64,000 nt of DNA from Candidatus Rhodoferax randersensis (lineage in GTDB: Bacteria > Pseudomonadota > Gammaproteobacteria > Burkholderiales > Burkholderiaceae_C): positions 248,001 through 312,000 of the forward strand of contig JADKEH010000004.1 in assembly GCA_016718155.1 (NCBI GenBank), given 5' to 3'. The position numbers and the translations under genes were made by a program. The notes below the pieces were generated by a model that was not told the origin of the DNA, ran no database searches, and saw only the letters and a program-made list of their open reading frames with translations. Positions 33,572 to 42,501 of this stretch are shown one piece after another (positions within the stretch are counted from its first letter, which is position 1; each line of letters begins with the position of its first letter).

Positions 33572-33611
33572 TGGGCGGGGAGCAAGCCGTGCGAGGCACC
33601 GCCAAATCGAC

Positions 33612-34418
33612 TCACCAGAACCGCCACCATGGATTGGTGCTGGTCCGGTATCCGAGTGACAGGTATTCGCTCTTGGGATAGTTGAGGGCCAGCACACGCT
33701 TGGCGTCGTCGCGCAACTGCGTCATGCCCAGCGCGTCGTAGGACTGAACCATGATGAACAGGGCGTCTTCCAGCGCTGCCACTCCTTGATAGTCGGCCAG
33801 GGCAAGCTGGGCGCGGTTGATCGCCGCAACATAAGCGCCGCGGCTGTAGTAGAAGCGCGCGACGTGAACCTCGTAGCGTGCCAGCGCATTGACGATGTAA
33901 GTCATGCGCTGCGCCGCATCCGGTGCATAGCGGGAGTTTGGAAAACGGGTGGTGAGCTCCTTGAACGCCTCGAACGATTCCTTGGCGGCTTTCTGATCAC
34001 GTTCAGCCAGGTCCTGGCGCGTGATGAAGGTAAACAGCCCGAGGTCATCGTTGAAGTTGACCAGTCCCTTCAGATAGAGCGCATAGTCCAGCGCCGGGCT
34101 GGCCGGGTGGAGCTTCATGAACCGATCCAGAGTCGAGATCGCTTGCGCGGGTTCCGCGGTCCTGTAATAGGCGTAGGCCTTTTCAAGCTGTGCCTGCTGC
34201 GCCAACGGTGTGCCCGCGGCACGCCCTTCGAGTTTCTCGAACAAGGAAATCGCCTTGTCGTAGGCGCCGGCATTCATCTCGTCCTTGGCATCGGCGTAAA
34301 TCTTGTTCGGGCTCGCACTGGCGGTCTTGTCCTCCGGGGTTGAAGAGCAGGCCGCTGCGAGCAGGGCCAGCCCGACAATCGTCAGGCGGGAGACAACCGA
34401 TAATTTGGCACGAAACAT
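33612..34418 (-). CDS. bamD: Outer membrane assembly lipoprotein BamD
   Basis: A 268-residue lipoprotein with signal peptide and lipobox LLAAACSS, followed by five TPR-like repeats (KIYADAKDEMNAGAYDKAISLFEKLE, first repeat split over two helices). The conserved 'FPNSRYAPDAAQRM' and 'ARFYYSRGAYVAAINRA' segments identify BamD/YfiO. It is an essential part of the BAM complex on the periplasmic face of the outer membrane. It is divergent from rluD, the usual arrangement in proteobacteria. Confidence 0.94.
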   Translation of the reverse strand: MFRAKLSVVSRLTIVGLALLAAACSSTPEDKTASASPNKIYADAKDEMNAGAYDKAISLFEKLEGRAAGTPLAQQAQLEKAYAYYRTAEPAQAISTLDRFMKLHPASPALDYALYLKGLVNFNDDLGLFTFITRQDLAERDQKAAKESFEAFKELTTRFPNSRYAPDAAQRMTYIVNALARYEVHVARFYYSRGAYVAAINRAQLALADYQGVAALEDALFIMVQSYDALGMTQLRDDAKRVLALNYPKSEYLSLGYRTSTNPWWRFW

Positions 34419-34447
34419 GTCGGACAGCTTTCTTGAAAAAATCCAAA

Positions 34448-35443
34448 TTGATTATATCGACCGACCTTGTCGTTGAAGAAGGGGATGAGGGCGCTGAGAT
34501 CGGGCCGCAGTCGGACGTGCGCGCGTTGACGTTTGGCGCAGCCTTGCACGGGCAGCGGGTCGATCGGGCGGTGGCCGAACTGGTGCCGGAGTTTTCAAGA
34601 AGCTATTGCCAGCAGTTGATTGAATTGGGCGCCTTTCAGCTTCACGGCAAACCAGTGGTCAAGCCCTCGACCCGTGTCAGGGCGGGTGACTGTGGAAGCA
34701 TCGAGCTGCGTCCGACACCGCAAAGCCAGGCCTTCAAGCCCGAGCCAATGGCACTGGAGGTGGTGTACGAGGACGACCACCTTCTGGTGTTGAACAAGCC
34801 CGCCGGATTGGTTGTGCACCCCGCACCCGGCAACTGGAGCGGAACCTTGCTCAACGGGCTGCTGGCGCGCGACCCCCGTGCCTGCGAGTTGCCGCGCGCG
34901 GGAATTGTCCACCGGCTGGACAAGGACACCAGTGGTCTGATGGTGGTGGCGCGGACGCGTCTGGTGATGGACGCGCTGGTGAAGCTGATTGCCGCGCGCG
35001 AGGTCAGCCGCCAGTACTTGGCGCTGGCACACAAGCCCTGGCAAGGGCCAGCCGAAAGGACCATTGACGCACCGATTGGTCGCGACCCCCGCAATCGTTT
35101 GCGCATGGCCGTGGTGGACCTGGGGCAACATGCCGGGAAACCCGCCAGGACGGACGTGCGTTTGCTCGACAACGTGGATCGGGGGTGCTTGCTGCGTTGT
35201 ACGCTGCATACCGGGCGCACGCACCAGATTCGGGTACACCTCAGTTCGATCGGGCACCCGCTGGTGGCTGACGAGACCTACGGCGGCGCCGCTGGCGCTG
35301 GTCTTGCGCGACAGGCCCTGCACGCCTGTCGGCTCGCCTTCCTCCATCCGGTGACGGCACAGTCGCTGGTGTTTCAGGCCGAGCTGCCAACCGATCTGCA
35401 GGCTGCGCTGGTGGCATGGGGGCTGCGCTACAATCGCGACTAA
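34448..35443 (+). CDS. rluD: 23S rRNA pseudouridine synthase RluD
   Basis: About 331 residues: an N-terminal S4 RNA-binding domain (QRVDRAVAELVPEFSRSY, 'LIELGAFQLHGKPV') and a RluA-type catalytic domain with the active-site Asp in HRLDKDTSGLMVVAR and the C-terminal 'CTLHTGRTHQIRVHL'. It modifies uridines in helix 69 of 23S rRNA. The start is unclear: TTG 34448 gives a sensible N-terminus but has no ribosome site; a GTG at 34517 is an alternative. Divergent from bamD with about 30 bp between starts. Confidence 0.9.
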   Translation: MIISTDLVVEEGDEGAEIGPQSDVRALTFGAALHGQRVDRAVAELVPEFSRSYCQQLIELGAFQLHGKPVVKPSTRVRAGDCGSIELRPTPQSQAFKPEPMALEVVYEDDHLLVLNKPAGLVVHPAPGNWSGTLLNGLLARDPRACELPRAGIVHRLDKDTSGLMVVARTRLVMDALVKLIAAREVSRQYLALAHKPWQGPAERTIDAPIGRDPRNRLRMAVVDLGQHAGKPARTDVRLLDNVDRGCLLRCTLHTGRTHQIRVHLSSIGHPLVADETYGGAAGAGLARQALHACRLAFLHPVTAQSLVFQAELPTDLQAALVAWGLRYNRD

Positions 35444-35577
35444 TGGCTTGAGAGAGCCAGCATCCCGCCAGTCCGCACCCGGACTGTGCCGCGCGAGGCC
35501 AGACCTGCCCGCAGCCGCCTGAATTGAGCCTCACTGATTTCGCACCGTGTGGGTGCTACTCCAAGAATTGCACGACC

Positions 35578-36279
35578 ATGAATACGGCGCAAGCCAAGCG
35601 TGTCCTCGAAACTGCGTTGATCTGTTCGCAGCAGCCCATGGCGGTGCGAGACATGCGAACCCTGTTTGATGACCAACTGGGCGCCGATACCATCAAGGAC
35701 TTGCTGCAAGCGCTGCAATCGGAGTGGGCACAGCGCGGCGTCGAGCTGGTCAGTGTCAGCACCGGATGGCGATTTCAGAGCCGACCGGAGATGCGGCCGT
35801 ATCTGGATCGACTCAATCCCGAAAAGCCGCCACGGTACAGCCGCGCGACGCTGGAAACCCTGGCGATCATTGCCTACCGTCAGCCCGTGACCCGGGGCGA
35901 CATGGAGGACATCCGTGGTGTCACGATCAACTCGATGATCATCAAGCAGCTTGAAGACCGCGGTTGGATTGAAGTCATCGGACATCGAGAGGCCCCCGGT
36001 CGGCCGGCTTTGTTTGCCACCACCAAGCACTTTCTGGATGACCTGGGCCTGGCGTCGTTGGATCAACTGCCCCTGCTGGATACACCCGGCAGTCAGGCAT
36101 CCGTGATGGAGGCGCTGAATTTTCCTGAGTCGGTGCCGCCGCTTGGCGCGACTGGACAGCCGGGCGTTGATTGCGAGCCAGTCGCCCTGTCGGTCGAAGT
36201 TGACCGCGCCGGCCACGCCCAGTCGTTTCCCACCGATGCGCCACTCTTTCTCCTGGATGGACCCTCACATGATGCCTAA
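35578..36279 (+). CDS. scpB: SMC-ScpB complex subunit ScpB
   Basis: A 233-residue protein with two winged-helix domains. 'RVLETALICSQQPM' and 'YSRATLETLAIIAYRQPVTRGDMEDIRGV' are hallmark segments, followed by 'EVIGHREAPGRPALFATT'. It works with ScpA and SMC in chromosome compaction; scpA is not in the window. An Asp/Pro-rich C-terminal tail is poorly conserved. It overlaps the next gene, rluB, by 11 bp, a common pair. Confidence 0.9.
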   Translation: MNTAQAKRVLETALICSQQPMAVRDMRTLFDDQLGADTIKDLLQALQSEWAQRGVELVSVSTGWRFQSRPEMRPYLDRLNPEKPPRYSRATLETLAIIAYRQPVTRGDMEDIRGVTINSMIIKQLEDRGWIEVIGHREAPGRPALFATTKHFLDDLGLASLDQLPLLDTPGSQASVMEALNFPESVPPLGATGQPGVDCEPVALSVEVDRAGHAQSFPTDAPLFLLDGPSHDA

Positions 36280-37657
36280 CGATCAGGACGCCGCCGCTTC
36301 GATGCCCCGCGCCGCCGAAGCCACTGAAGTTGAAACAACCCTCAGCGAAGTGCCGAGCGGCCAGAGCCAGCCAGCCGATCTTGTGCCACCGCTTCAGAGC
36401 GACGCGCACGCCGCCCAAGCTGCCAACATGCAGCGTCACGCCACCGTGAAGGGGACCAACCGCTTTGATGATGTGGTATCCGGTCAGTTTGATGCCGATG
36501 AGGAGCAAGAGGACCTGAGTGTCCCCAAGCGTGTTCTGGCACCGATGGCCGAGAGCCCAAAGCTCCACAAGGTGCTGGCGCAATCAGGCATGGGGTCGCG
36601 GCTCGAGATGGAGCAGCTCATCATGGAGGGCCGGATCACGGTGAACAATGAGCCCGCGCACATTGGCCAGCGAATCCAGTTTGGCGACCACATCAAGGTC
36701 AATGGCAAGCCGATCCGGTTCCGGATCGACCCTCCGCCAGCGCGTGTGATTGCCTACCACAAGCCGGTTGGAGAGGTGGTTTCGCATGACGACCCTCAGA
36801 GTCGCCCGACCGTCTTTCGGCGTCTGCCCAAGCTTCATCAGGGAAAGTGGCAATCAGTGGGGCGTTTGGACATCAACACCGAGGGCTTGTTGTTGTTTAC
36901 CAGCTCGGGCGAGCTCGCCAACAACCTGATGCACCCGCGGTTCGGGCTGGAGCGCGAGTACGCCGTACGTGTGCTTGGCGCGCTGAGCAAAGAGGAGCGC
37001 CAGACCCTGCTCGATGGCGTCAAGCTCGACGATGGCATGGCCCGCTTTGGCTCCATCGAAGAGGGCGGCGGTGAAGGCTCCAATTGTTGGTACCGGGTGA
37101 CCATTTCCGAAGGTCGCAATCGGGAAGTGCGCCGCATGTTCGAAGCCGTTGGGCATGCGGTCAGTCGCCTGATTCGGATTCGCTACGGCGCCATGATGCT
37201 GCCACGCGGCCTCAAGCGGGGCGCCTGGATGGAACTTGATGACGCCGACATCCGGGCACTGGCCAAGGCCAGCGGGGCCAGTGCACGTGGCGGGGCACAG
37301 GGCTCGATGGCGGATGGCGAGCGCGGCCCTGCGTCGCGCGACGATGCCGGGGGCGGGCGCCGGCGCGGCGCACGCGGTCGGGTTGGCGGACCACGTGGCT
37401 CAGGCAATGGTCAACGCAGTGGGCCTTCGCCCACGCAGGGCGCGGGCCAGCCGCGCAATGAACAGCGCCCACCCAAGACCGACCGTCAGGCGCAGGCTGG
37501 GCAACCCGATCCCATGAAGACCTCCTTTGGATACATTGGCGCCGACAGCTTCACGCGCCAGCGCCAGGGACCGGCTCAGGGGCAGCGGCGCGGCGGTGGG
37601 GGCACTGGCGGCAATGGGTCGGGTGGGGGTGGCGGTCGTCGTGGCCGCAGCCGGTAA
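36269..37657 (+). CDS. rluB: 23S rRNA pseudouridine synthase RluB with long Gly/Arg tail
   Basis: A 462-residue protein. After a 90-residue acidic N-terminal extension comes an S4 domain (KLHKVLAQSGMGSRLEMEQL, 'MEGRITVNNEPA') and the RsuA-type catalytic domain with active Asp in GRLDINTEGLLLFT and 'SEGRNREVRRMFEAVGH'. The last 120 residues are Gly/Arg/Gln-rich and end in a basic run of glycines and arginines, predicted disordered and RNA-binding. RluB modifies 23S rRNA at the peptidyl transferase region. GGATGG precedes the first ATG. Confidence 0.9.
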   Translation: MMPNDQDAAASMPRAAEATEVETTLSEVPSGQSQPADLVPPLQSDAHAAQAANMQRHATVKGTNRFDDVVSGQFDADEEQEDLSVPKRVLAPMAESPKLHKVLAQSGMGSRLEMEQLIMEGRITVNNEPAHIGQRIQFGDHIKVNGKPIRFRIDPPPARVIAYHKPVGEVVSHDDPQSRPTVFRRLPKLHQGKWQSVGRLDINTEGLLLFTSSGELANNLMHPRFGLEREYAVRVLGALSKEERQTLLDGVKLDDGMARFGSIEEGGGEGSNCWYRVTISEGRNREVRRMFEAVGHAVSRLIRIRYGAMMLPRGLKRGAWMELDDADIRALAKASGASARGGAQGSMADGERGPASRDDAGGGRRRGARGRVGGPRGSGNGQRSGPSPTQGAGQPRNEQRPPKTDRQAQAGQPDPMKTSFGYIGADSFTRQRQGPAQGQRRGGGGTGGNGSGGGGGRRGRSR

Positions 37658-37713
37658 ACGTCTGGCCCGGCTCGACCAGAGCCAAACCTGGCCTTGCAAC
37701 GGGTTTTTGGTCG

Positions 37714-37741
37714 TTTCCGGCTGCTCGCAACAGGCTAAAAT
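37714..37741 (+). promoter_or_regulatory. Candidate ndk promoter
   Basis: TAAAAT (37736-37741) as -10 with a weak TTTCCG (37714-37719) 16 bp upstream, 60 bp before the ndk start. The -10 is good but the -35 is poor. Confidence 0.35.
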
Positions 37742-37801
37742 GCAAGGCTTTGCCCAATCGGCAAGATTAACCATTTCATCATTACAGTTCAGGAAGATTT
37801 C

Positions 37802-38227
37802 ATGACGATCGAACGCACTCTCTCCATCATCAAGCCCGACGCCGTTGCCAAGAACGTGATCGGCCAGATCTATGCGCGCTTCGAGGCGGCTGGTCTGAAG
37901 GTCGTGGCCTCCCGGATGGCACACCTGTCGCGCGGCGAAGCCGAGGCTTTCTATGCCGTGCACAAGGCACGACCCTTTTTCAAGGATTTGGTCGAGTTCA
38001 TGATTTCCGGCCCGGTCATGATTCAGGCGTTGGAAGGCGAGAACGCCATTCTGAAGAACCGCGATCTGATGGGTGCTACCGATCCCAAGAAGGCCGCCCC
38101 CGGCACGATTCGCGCCGACTTTGCCGACAGCATTGATGCCAACGCTGTTCATGGCTCGGATGCGCCCGAAACGGCCGCGGTGGAGATCGCCTTCTTCTTC
38201 GCTGGCATGAACGTTTACTCGCGGTAG
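37802..38227 (+). CDS. ndk: Nucleoside diphosphate kinase
   Basis: A 141-residue protein of standard length. It opens with 'IERTLSIIKPDAVAKNVIGQI' and has the phosphorylated His in NAVHGSDAPETA. It exchanges terminal phosphates among nucleoside di- and triphosphates. AGGAAG lies before the ATG. The order rluB-ndk-rlmN-pilW-rodZ-ispG is the common Burkholderiales arrangement. Confidence 0.96.
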   Translation: MTIERTLSIIKPDAVAKNVIGQIYARFEAAGLKVVASRMAHLSRGEAEAFYAVHKARPFFKDLVEFMISGPVMIQALEGENAILKNRDLMGATDPKKAAPGTIRADFADSIDANAVHGSDAPETAAVEIAFFFAGMNVYSR

Positions 38228-38233
38228 AGATGA

Positions 38234-38317
38234 CCCCCACGCTCCACTGCGTTTCGCTGCCCCCGAGGGGGGGGGGGGCGGGGGGGTCGTGGCGCGCTTG
38301 GGGCGGCCCGGCGCCAC
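38234..38317. repeat. G-rich intergenic element with 12-G and 7-G runs
   Basis: Between ndk and rlmN. It starts CCCCCACGCTCCACTGC, has C5 and G-runs (12 G at 38267-38278, one C, then 7 G) and ends GGGGCGGCCCGGCGCC. I recognise it as resembling a common intergenic element of Comamonadaceae. The complementary C and G runs allow strong folding. Confidence 0.6.
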
Positions 38318-38326
38318 GCCGATCCA

Positions 38327-39454
38327 ATGACTGCCAACCTGCTCGATTTCGACCTTGAGGGATTGGCTGTCTTCTGCCAGCGGCTGGGAGAGAAGCGTTT
38401 CCGCGCCACCCAGTTGTTTCGCTGGATTCATCAACGGGGAGTCCACGATTTCAGCCAGATGAGCGACTTGGCGAAGAGCCTGCGCGACAAGCTGAGTGGG
38501 CAGGCCGAAGTCAGGGGTCTTAGCTTGCTGAGTCAAAACCTGTCCTCGGACGGCACGATCAAGTGGTTGTTTGATGTGGGGGACGGCAATGCCGTCGAGA
38601 CGGTGTTCATCCCCGAGGACGACCGAGGCACGCTGTGCATTTCGTCTCAAGCTGGGTGCGCGGTGGGCTGCCGATTTTGTTCAACTGGCCATCAGGGCTT
38701 CAGTCGCAACCTGAGCACCGCCGAGATCATTGGCCAGCTTTGGTTCGCGGAGCACTTTCTGCGTCAGCACCTGAACCGGTCTGAACGCATCATCTCCAAC
38801 GTGGTGATGATGGGCATGGGCGAACCGCTGCAAAACTACGACCAACTGCTGCCCGCCTTGCGCGTGATGTTGGACGACCATGCCTACGGCTTGTCGCGTC
38901 GACGTTTGACCGTTTCAACCTCGGGCGTGGTGCCGATGATCGACCGTTTGGCCCAGGATTGCCCGGTCGCGCTGGCGGTCTCGCTGCATGCCCCAAGCGA
39001 CGCGCTGCGCGACAACCTTGTTCCGCTGAACCGAAAGTACCCACTGGCCGAGTTGCTGGCGGCCTGCAAGCGCTACCTGGTACATGCGCCGCGTGACTTC
39101 ATCACCTTTGAATACTGCATGCTCGACGGGGTCAATGATCAGCCCGAGCACGCCAGGCAACTGATGAATTTGGTCAACGCCTACTCCGACGGAAAGGTCT
39201 GGTGCAAGTTCAACCTGATTCCGTTCAATCCGTTTGAGGCGTCGGGTCTGTTGCGTTCGCCGCCTGAACGGGTCGCGGTCTTTGCGAAAATCCTCAGCGA
39301 TGCTGGTATCGTCACGACCGTGCGCAAGACGCGCGGTGACGACATTGCAGCGGCGTGCGGTCAGCTCGCGGGCGCTGTCCTGGACCGCACTCGCGTGGAC
39401 GAGCGAATGGCCCGGCAACGCACCATTGTTTTGAAACCGGTCAAGGAGATCTGA
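38327..39454 (+). CDS. rlmN: 23S rRNA (A2503-C2)/tRNA (A37) methyltransferase RlmN
   Basis: A 375-residue radical-SAM enzyme. The iron-sulfur motif is in 'GCAVGCRFCSTGHQGFSRNL'; 'MMGMGEPLQNYD' and the SAM/product region 'TVSTSGVVPMIDRL' follow, and the resolving Cys is in DDIAAACGQLAG near the C-terminus. It methylates A2503 of 23S rRNA and A37 of some tRNAs. It is followed 3 bp later by pilW. Confidence 0.95.
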   Translation: MTANLLDFDLEGLAVFCQRLGEKRFRATQLFRWIHQRGVHDFSQMSDLAKSLRDKLSGQAEVRGLSLLSQNLSSDGTIKWLFDVGDGNAVETVFIPEDDRGTLCISSQAGCAVGCRFCSTGHQGFSRNLSTAEIIGQLWFAEHFLRQHLNRSERIISNVVMMGMGEPLQNYDQLLPALRVMLDDHAYGLSRRRLTVSTSGVVPMIDRLAQDCPVALAVSLHAPSDALRDNLVPLNRKYPLAELLAACKRYLVHAPRDFITFEYCMLDGVNDQPEHARQLMNLVNAYSDGKVWCKFNLIPFNPFEASGLLRSPPERVAVFAKILSDAGIVTTVRKTRGDDIAAACGQLAGAVLDRTRVDERMARQRTIVLKPVKEI

Positions 39455-39457
39455 GGC

Positions 39458-40294
39458 ATGAACTATTCTGTGGCGTCGTGGCGGCGGGTCGGAGGGTTGA
39501 TCCTGGGGGCAGGTCTGGCCGTGCTGTTGGCTCTGAGTGCTACAGGGTGCGCCTCTGGCGCCGGTCCTTCGGCCACGACATCGGGCAAGCCTGATATGGT
39601 CACGGATTCGGACGAGCCGGACGCCCGAAAGCGCGCACGCATCAGGCTGGAACTGGCGGTTGGGTACTATGAGCAGGGACAAACCGCGATTGCCCTGGAT
39701 GAGCTCAAGCTTTCGTTGGCAGCCGATCCGAACTATGGCGAGGCGTTTAACCTGCGCGGTTTGATCTACATGCGGCTCAACGACCACGCATTGGCGCAGG
39801 ATAGCTTCCAAAGGGCCATTGCCCTTAATGCCAGCGATTCCAATGCCTCGCACAACTACGGATGGCTGCAGTGCCAGAGGGGGCAGTATGCCCAGTCCGT
39901 CCAGTTGTTTTCCCAGGCTCTGGCCAACCCCTTTTATGGAGAGCGTGCCAAGACTTTCATGGCGCAGGGCCTTTGCCAGGTTCGCGCCAACCAACTCGAC
40001 GAGGGCGAGCGCAGCCTGACCCGGTCCTATGAACTGGACGCCGGCAACCCCATCACCGGGTACAACCTGGCCAAGTTGCTGTTTCAGCGTGGCGAGTTCG
40101 TCCGCGCCCAGTTTTATGTCCGGCGACTGAACAACAGCGAACTGGCCAATGCCGAATCACTGTGGCTGGGTATCAAGATCGAGCGCCGCGTCGGCAACCA
40201 GGACGCCATGCTGCAGTTGGCTGGGCAACTCAAGAAACGTTTCTCCCAGTCCAAGGAGGCAATGGCCTACGAACGGGAAGCCTTTGATGAGTGA
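39458..40294 (+). CDS. pilW: Type IV pilus biogenesis lipoprotein PilW/PilF (TPR)
   Basis: A 278-residue lipoprotein with lipobox LSATGCASG and six or so TPR repeats, including 'RLELAVGYYEQGQTAIALDEL' and 'GEAFNLRGLIYMRLNDHALA'. It helps PilQ secretin assembly in the outer membrane. The stop overlaps the rodZ start by 8 bp. Confidence 0.87.
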   Translation: MNYSVASWRRVGGLILGAGLAVLLALSATGCASGAGPSATTSGKPDMVTDSDEPDARKRARIRLELAVGYYEQGQTAIALDELKLSLAADPNYGEAFNLRGLIYMRLNDHALAQDSFQRAIALNASDSNASHNYGWLQCQRGQYAQSVQLFSQALANPFYGERAKTFMAQGLCQVRANQLDEGERSLTRSYELDAGNPITGYNLAKLLFQRGEFVRAQFYVRRLNNSELANAESLWLGIKIERRVGNQDAMLQLAGQLKKRFSQSKEAMAYEREAFDE

Positions 40295-41219
40295 GCTCGA
40301 ACCGTCCAACGACACGCATTCAAGCCATGGCGCCAGCGCTCAGGTGCCGACGGGTGGCGCCATGCTCAAGGCCGCCCGAGAAGCCGCCGGTCTGCATATT
40401 GGCGCCTTGGCGGTAACCCTGAAGGTTCCGGTCAAGAAGCTCGAAGCCTTGGAAGCGGACCGCATTGACCTGTTGCCCGACGCCGTGTTTGTGCGTGCCC
40501 TCGCAGCCAGTGTTTGCAGAACACTGCGAATCGATTCGGCGCCAGTGCTGGCGCGCTTGCCCGCCAATGTGGCACCGCAACTCAAGACCGTGGAGGCCGG
40601 CATCAACGCGCCATTTAGGGTGCCAGGAGGCGATCCGTCTGTATCGATCCGAGACCGACTCCGCAGTCCGCTGGCGATGGCGGTGTTGGCGATGCTCATC
40701 GGGGCCTTGATCCTGTTCTTTTCTCCGCCACTGGATCGCATTGAGCAAACGTTTGGTTTGGCCCAGCACGACGCCCCAAGCCAGCCGGTCGCGGCATTGC
40801 CATCGCCTTTGGTGCCAGCGCCCACTGAGGTTAGGCCGGGCGAAGCTGGATCGCCAAGTGAAGTCAAGGCGCCAATCGTATCCGCCTCAGTACCGGCTAG
40901 CGCCGTGGCCTCGGCGCCGATGACGACTTCGCTTCCATTGCCTGCGCCATCGGCGGTGCCCGCCCCACCGGCAACCGATTTGGCGGGCAGCGTCGTGATT
41001 CGGGCGCGCGGTGCGTCGTGGGTTGAGGTGACTGATGCGGCGGGTGTGGTCCAACTGCGCAAGATGATGGACGCCGGCGAGGGTGTGGGTGTATCGGGCA
41101 AGCGGCCCCTGATGGTGGTGGTGGGGCGTGCCGATGTGGTGGACGTGACGGTGTCGGGCAAGCCCTATGACCTGGGCAATGTCAGTCGTGACAAAGTCGC
41201 CCGCTTTGAGGTGAAGTAG
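40287..41219 (+). CDS. rodZ: Cytoskeleton protein RodZ (helix-turn-helix/DUF4115)
   Basis: A 310-residue protein: cytoplasmic Xre-type HTH (residues about 25-95, 'LKAAREAAGLHIGALAVTLKV', 'VKKLEALEADRIDLLPDAVFV'), one transmembrane helix (MAVLAMLIGALILFF), a Pro/Ala-rich periplasmic linker and a C-terminal DUF4115 domain (VVIRARGASWVEVTDAAG). It links MreB to the wall machinery. It starts inside the pilW end and its TAG overlaps the ispG GTG by one base, so translation is probably coupled. Confidence 0.88.
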   Translation: MSELEPSNDTHSSHGASAQVPTGGAMLKAAREAAGLHIGALAVTLKVPVKKLEALEADRIDLLPDAVFVRALAASVCRTLRIDSAPVLARLPANVAPQLKTVEAGINAPFRVPGGDPSVSIRDRLRSPLAMAVLAMLIGALILFFSPPLDRIEQTFGLAQHDAPSQPVAALPSPLVPAPTEVRPGEAGSPSEVKAPIVSASVPASAVASAPMTTSLPLPAPSAVPAPPATDLAGSVVIRARGASWVEVTDAAGVVQLRKMMDAGEGVGVSGKRPLMVVVGRADVVDVTVSGKPYDLGNVSRDKVARFEVK

Positions 41220-42493
41220 TGCAATCAAGTCTTCCAATCCGTTGCGCCGAACCGCAGGCCCGCCACACGCGTCAAGCGCGTGTGGTGTGGGGATCCAGGG
41301 TGGTGACCGTGGGCGGCGATGCGCCGGTGCGCGTGCAGTCGATGACCAACACCGACACGGCGGACGTGATCGGTACGGCGGTGCAGGTCAAGGCGCTGGC
41401 CCTGGCCGGCTCCGAGCTGGTTCGCATCACGGTCAACACGCCTGAGGCGGCGCAGGCAGTGCCGCATATCCGAGAGCAGCTCGATCGCATGGGCGTCGAC
41501 GTTCCCCTGATCGGTGATTTCCATTACAACGGCCACCGTTTGTTGACGGACTACCCGGCCTGTGCCGAGGCGCTGTCCAAGTACCGCATCAACCCCGGCA
41601 ATGTAGGCAAGGCCGACAAGCGCGACAAGCAATTTGGCCAGATGATTGAGGCCGCCCTGCGCTGGAACAAGCCGGTTCGGATCGGCGTGAACTGGGGCAG
41701 CCTCGATCAGGAGTTGCTGGCCAGCCTGATGGACCAAAACAGCCGCCGCAGCGTGCCATGGGACGCCAAACCTGTGATGTACGAGGCCCTGATCACGTCG
41801 GCGCTGGATTCGGCGCAGCGCGCCAGGGATATGGGAATGGAGCCGGGGCAGATCATTCTGTCCTGCAAGGTCAGCGGCGTGCAGGATCTGATCTCGGTTT
41901 ACGGTGAGCTGGCCAGACGCTGCGACTACCCGCTGCACCTGGGGCTGACAGAGGCCGGCATGGGCACCAAGGGCATTGTGGCCTCCACGACAGCCTTGTC
42001 GGTCTTGCTGCAGCAGGGCATTGGCGACACCATTCGGGTGTCTTTGACGCCGGCACCGGGCGAATCCCGCACCCAGGAAGTGGTGGTTGCGATGGAAATT
42101 CTCCAGGCACTGGGTTTGCGCACCTTCGTGCCCAGTGTCACCGCTTGCCCGGGCTGTGGACGTACCACCAGCACGACCTTCCAGGAGTTGACCAAACAGA
42201 TTGACGACTTCCTGCGTGCGCAGATGCCGGTTTGGCGGGAGCGCTATCCGGGGGTCGAAAAACTCAAAGTGGCCGTGATGGGCTGCATCGTCAATGGACC
42301 GGGTGAAAGCAAGCACGCCGACATCGGCATCAGCTTGCCCGGCACCGGCGAGGCGCCAGCGGCGCCAGTGTTCATTGATGGCGAGAAACGCCTGACCTTG
42401 CGCGGCGAGCGCATCGCCCAGGAGTTCCAGCAAGTTGTAGAAAACTATATCGAACAGCGGTTTGGCGGTGCACGCGCGCCAGAAACCGCTTGA
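41219..42493 (+). CDS. ispG: 4-hydroxy-3-methylbut-2-enyl diphosphate synthase (flavodoxin)
   Basis: A 424-residue 4Fe-4S enzyme of the MEP isoprenoid pathway. It has the N-terminal TIM-barrel segment 'VGGDAPVRVQSMTNTDTADV' and Fe-S cysteines in ACPGCGRTT and 'MGCIVNGPGESKHADIGISL'. The start is a GTG at 41219 overlapping the rodZ stop. The last codons overlap a possible TTG start of hisS. Confidence 0.95.
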   Translation: MQSSLPIRCAEPQARHTRQARVVWGSRVVTVGGDAPVRVQSMTNTDTADVIGTAVQVKALALAGSELVRITVNTPEAAQAVPHIREQLDRMGVDVPLIGDFHYNGHRLLTDYPACAEALSKYRINPGNVGKADKRDKQFGQMIEAALRWNKPVRIGVNWGSLDQELLASLMDQNSRRSVPWDAKPVMYEALITSALDSAQRARDMGMEPGQIILSCKVSGVQDLISVYGELARRCDYPLHLGLTEAGMGTKGIVASTTALSVLLQQGIGDTIRVSLTPAPGESRTQEVVVAMEILQALGLRTFVPSVTACPGCGRTTSTTFQELTKQIDDFLRAQMPVWRERYPGVEKLKVAVMGCIVNGPGESKHADIGISLPGTGEAPAAPVFIDGEKRLTLRGERIAQEFQQVVENYIEQRFGGARAPETA

Positions 42494-42501
42494 CCAGTGC
42501 C

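Noticed and set aside
38267..38286. G-run as a phase-variable coding switch
   Set aside because: It lies outside any supported reading frame; only an effect on expression is conceivable.
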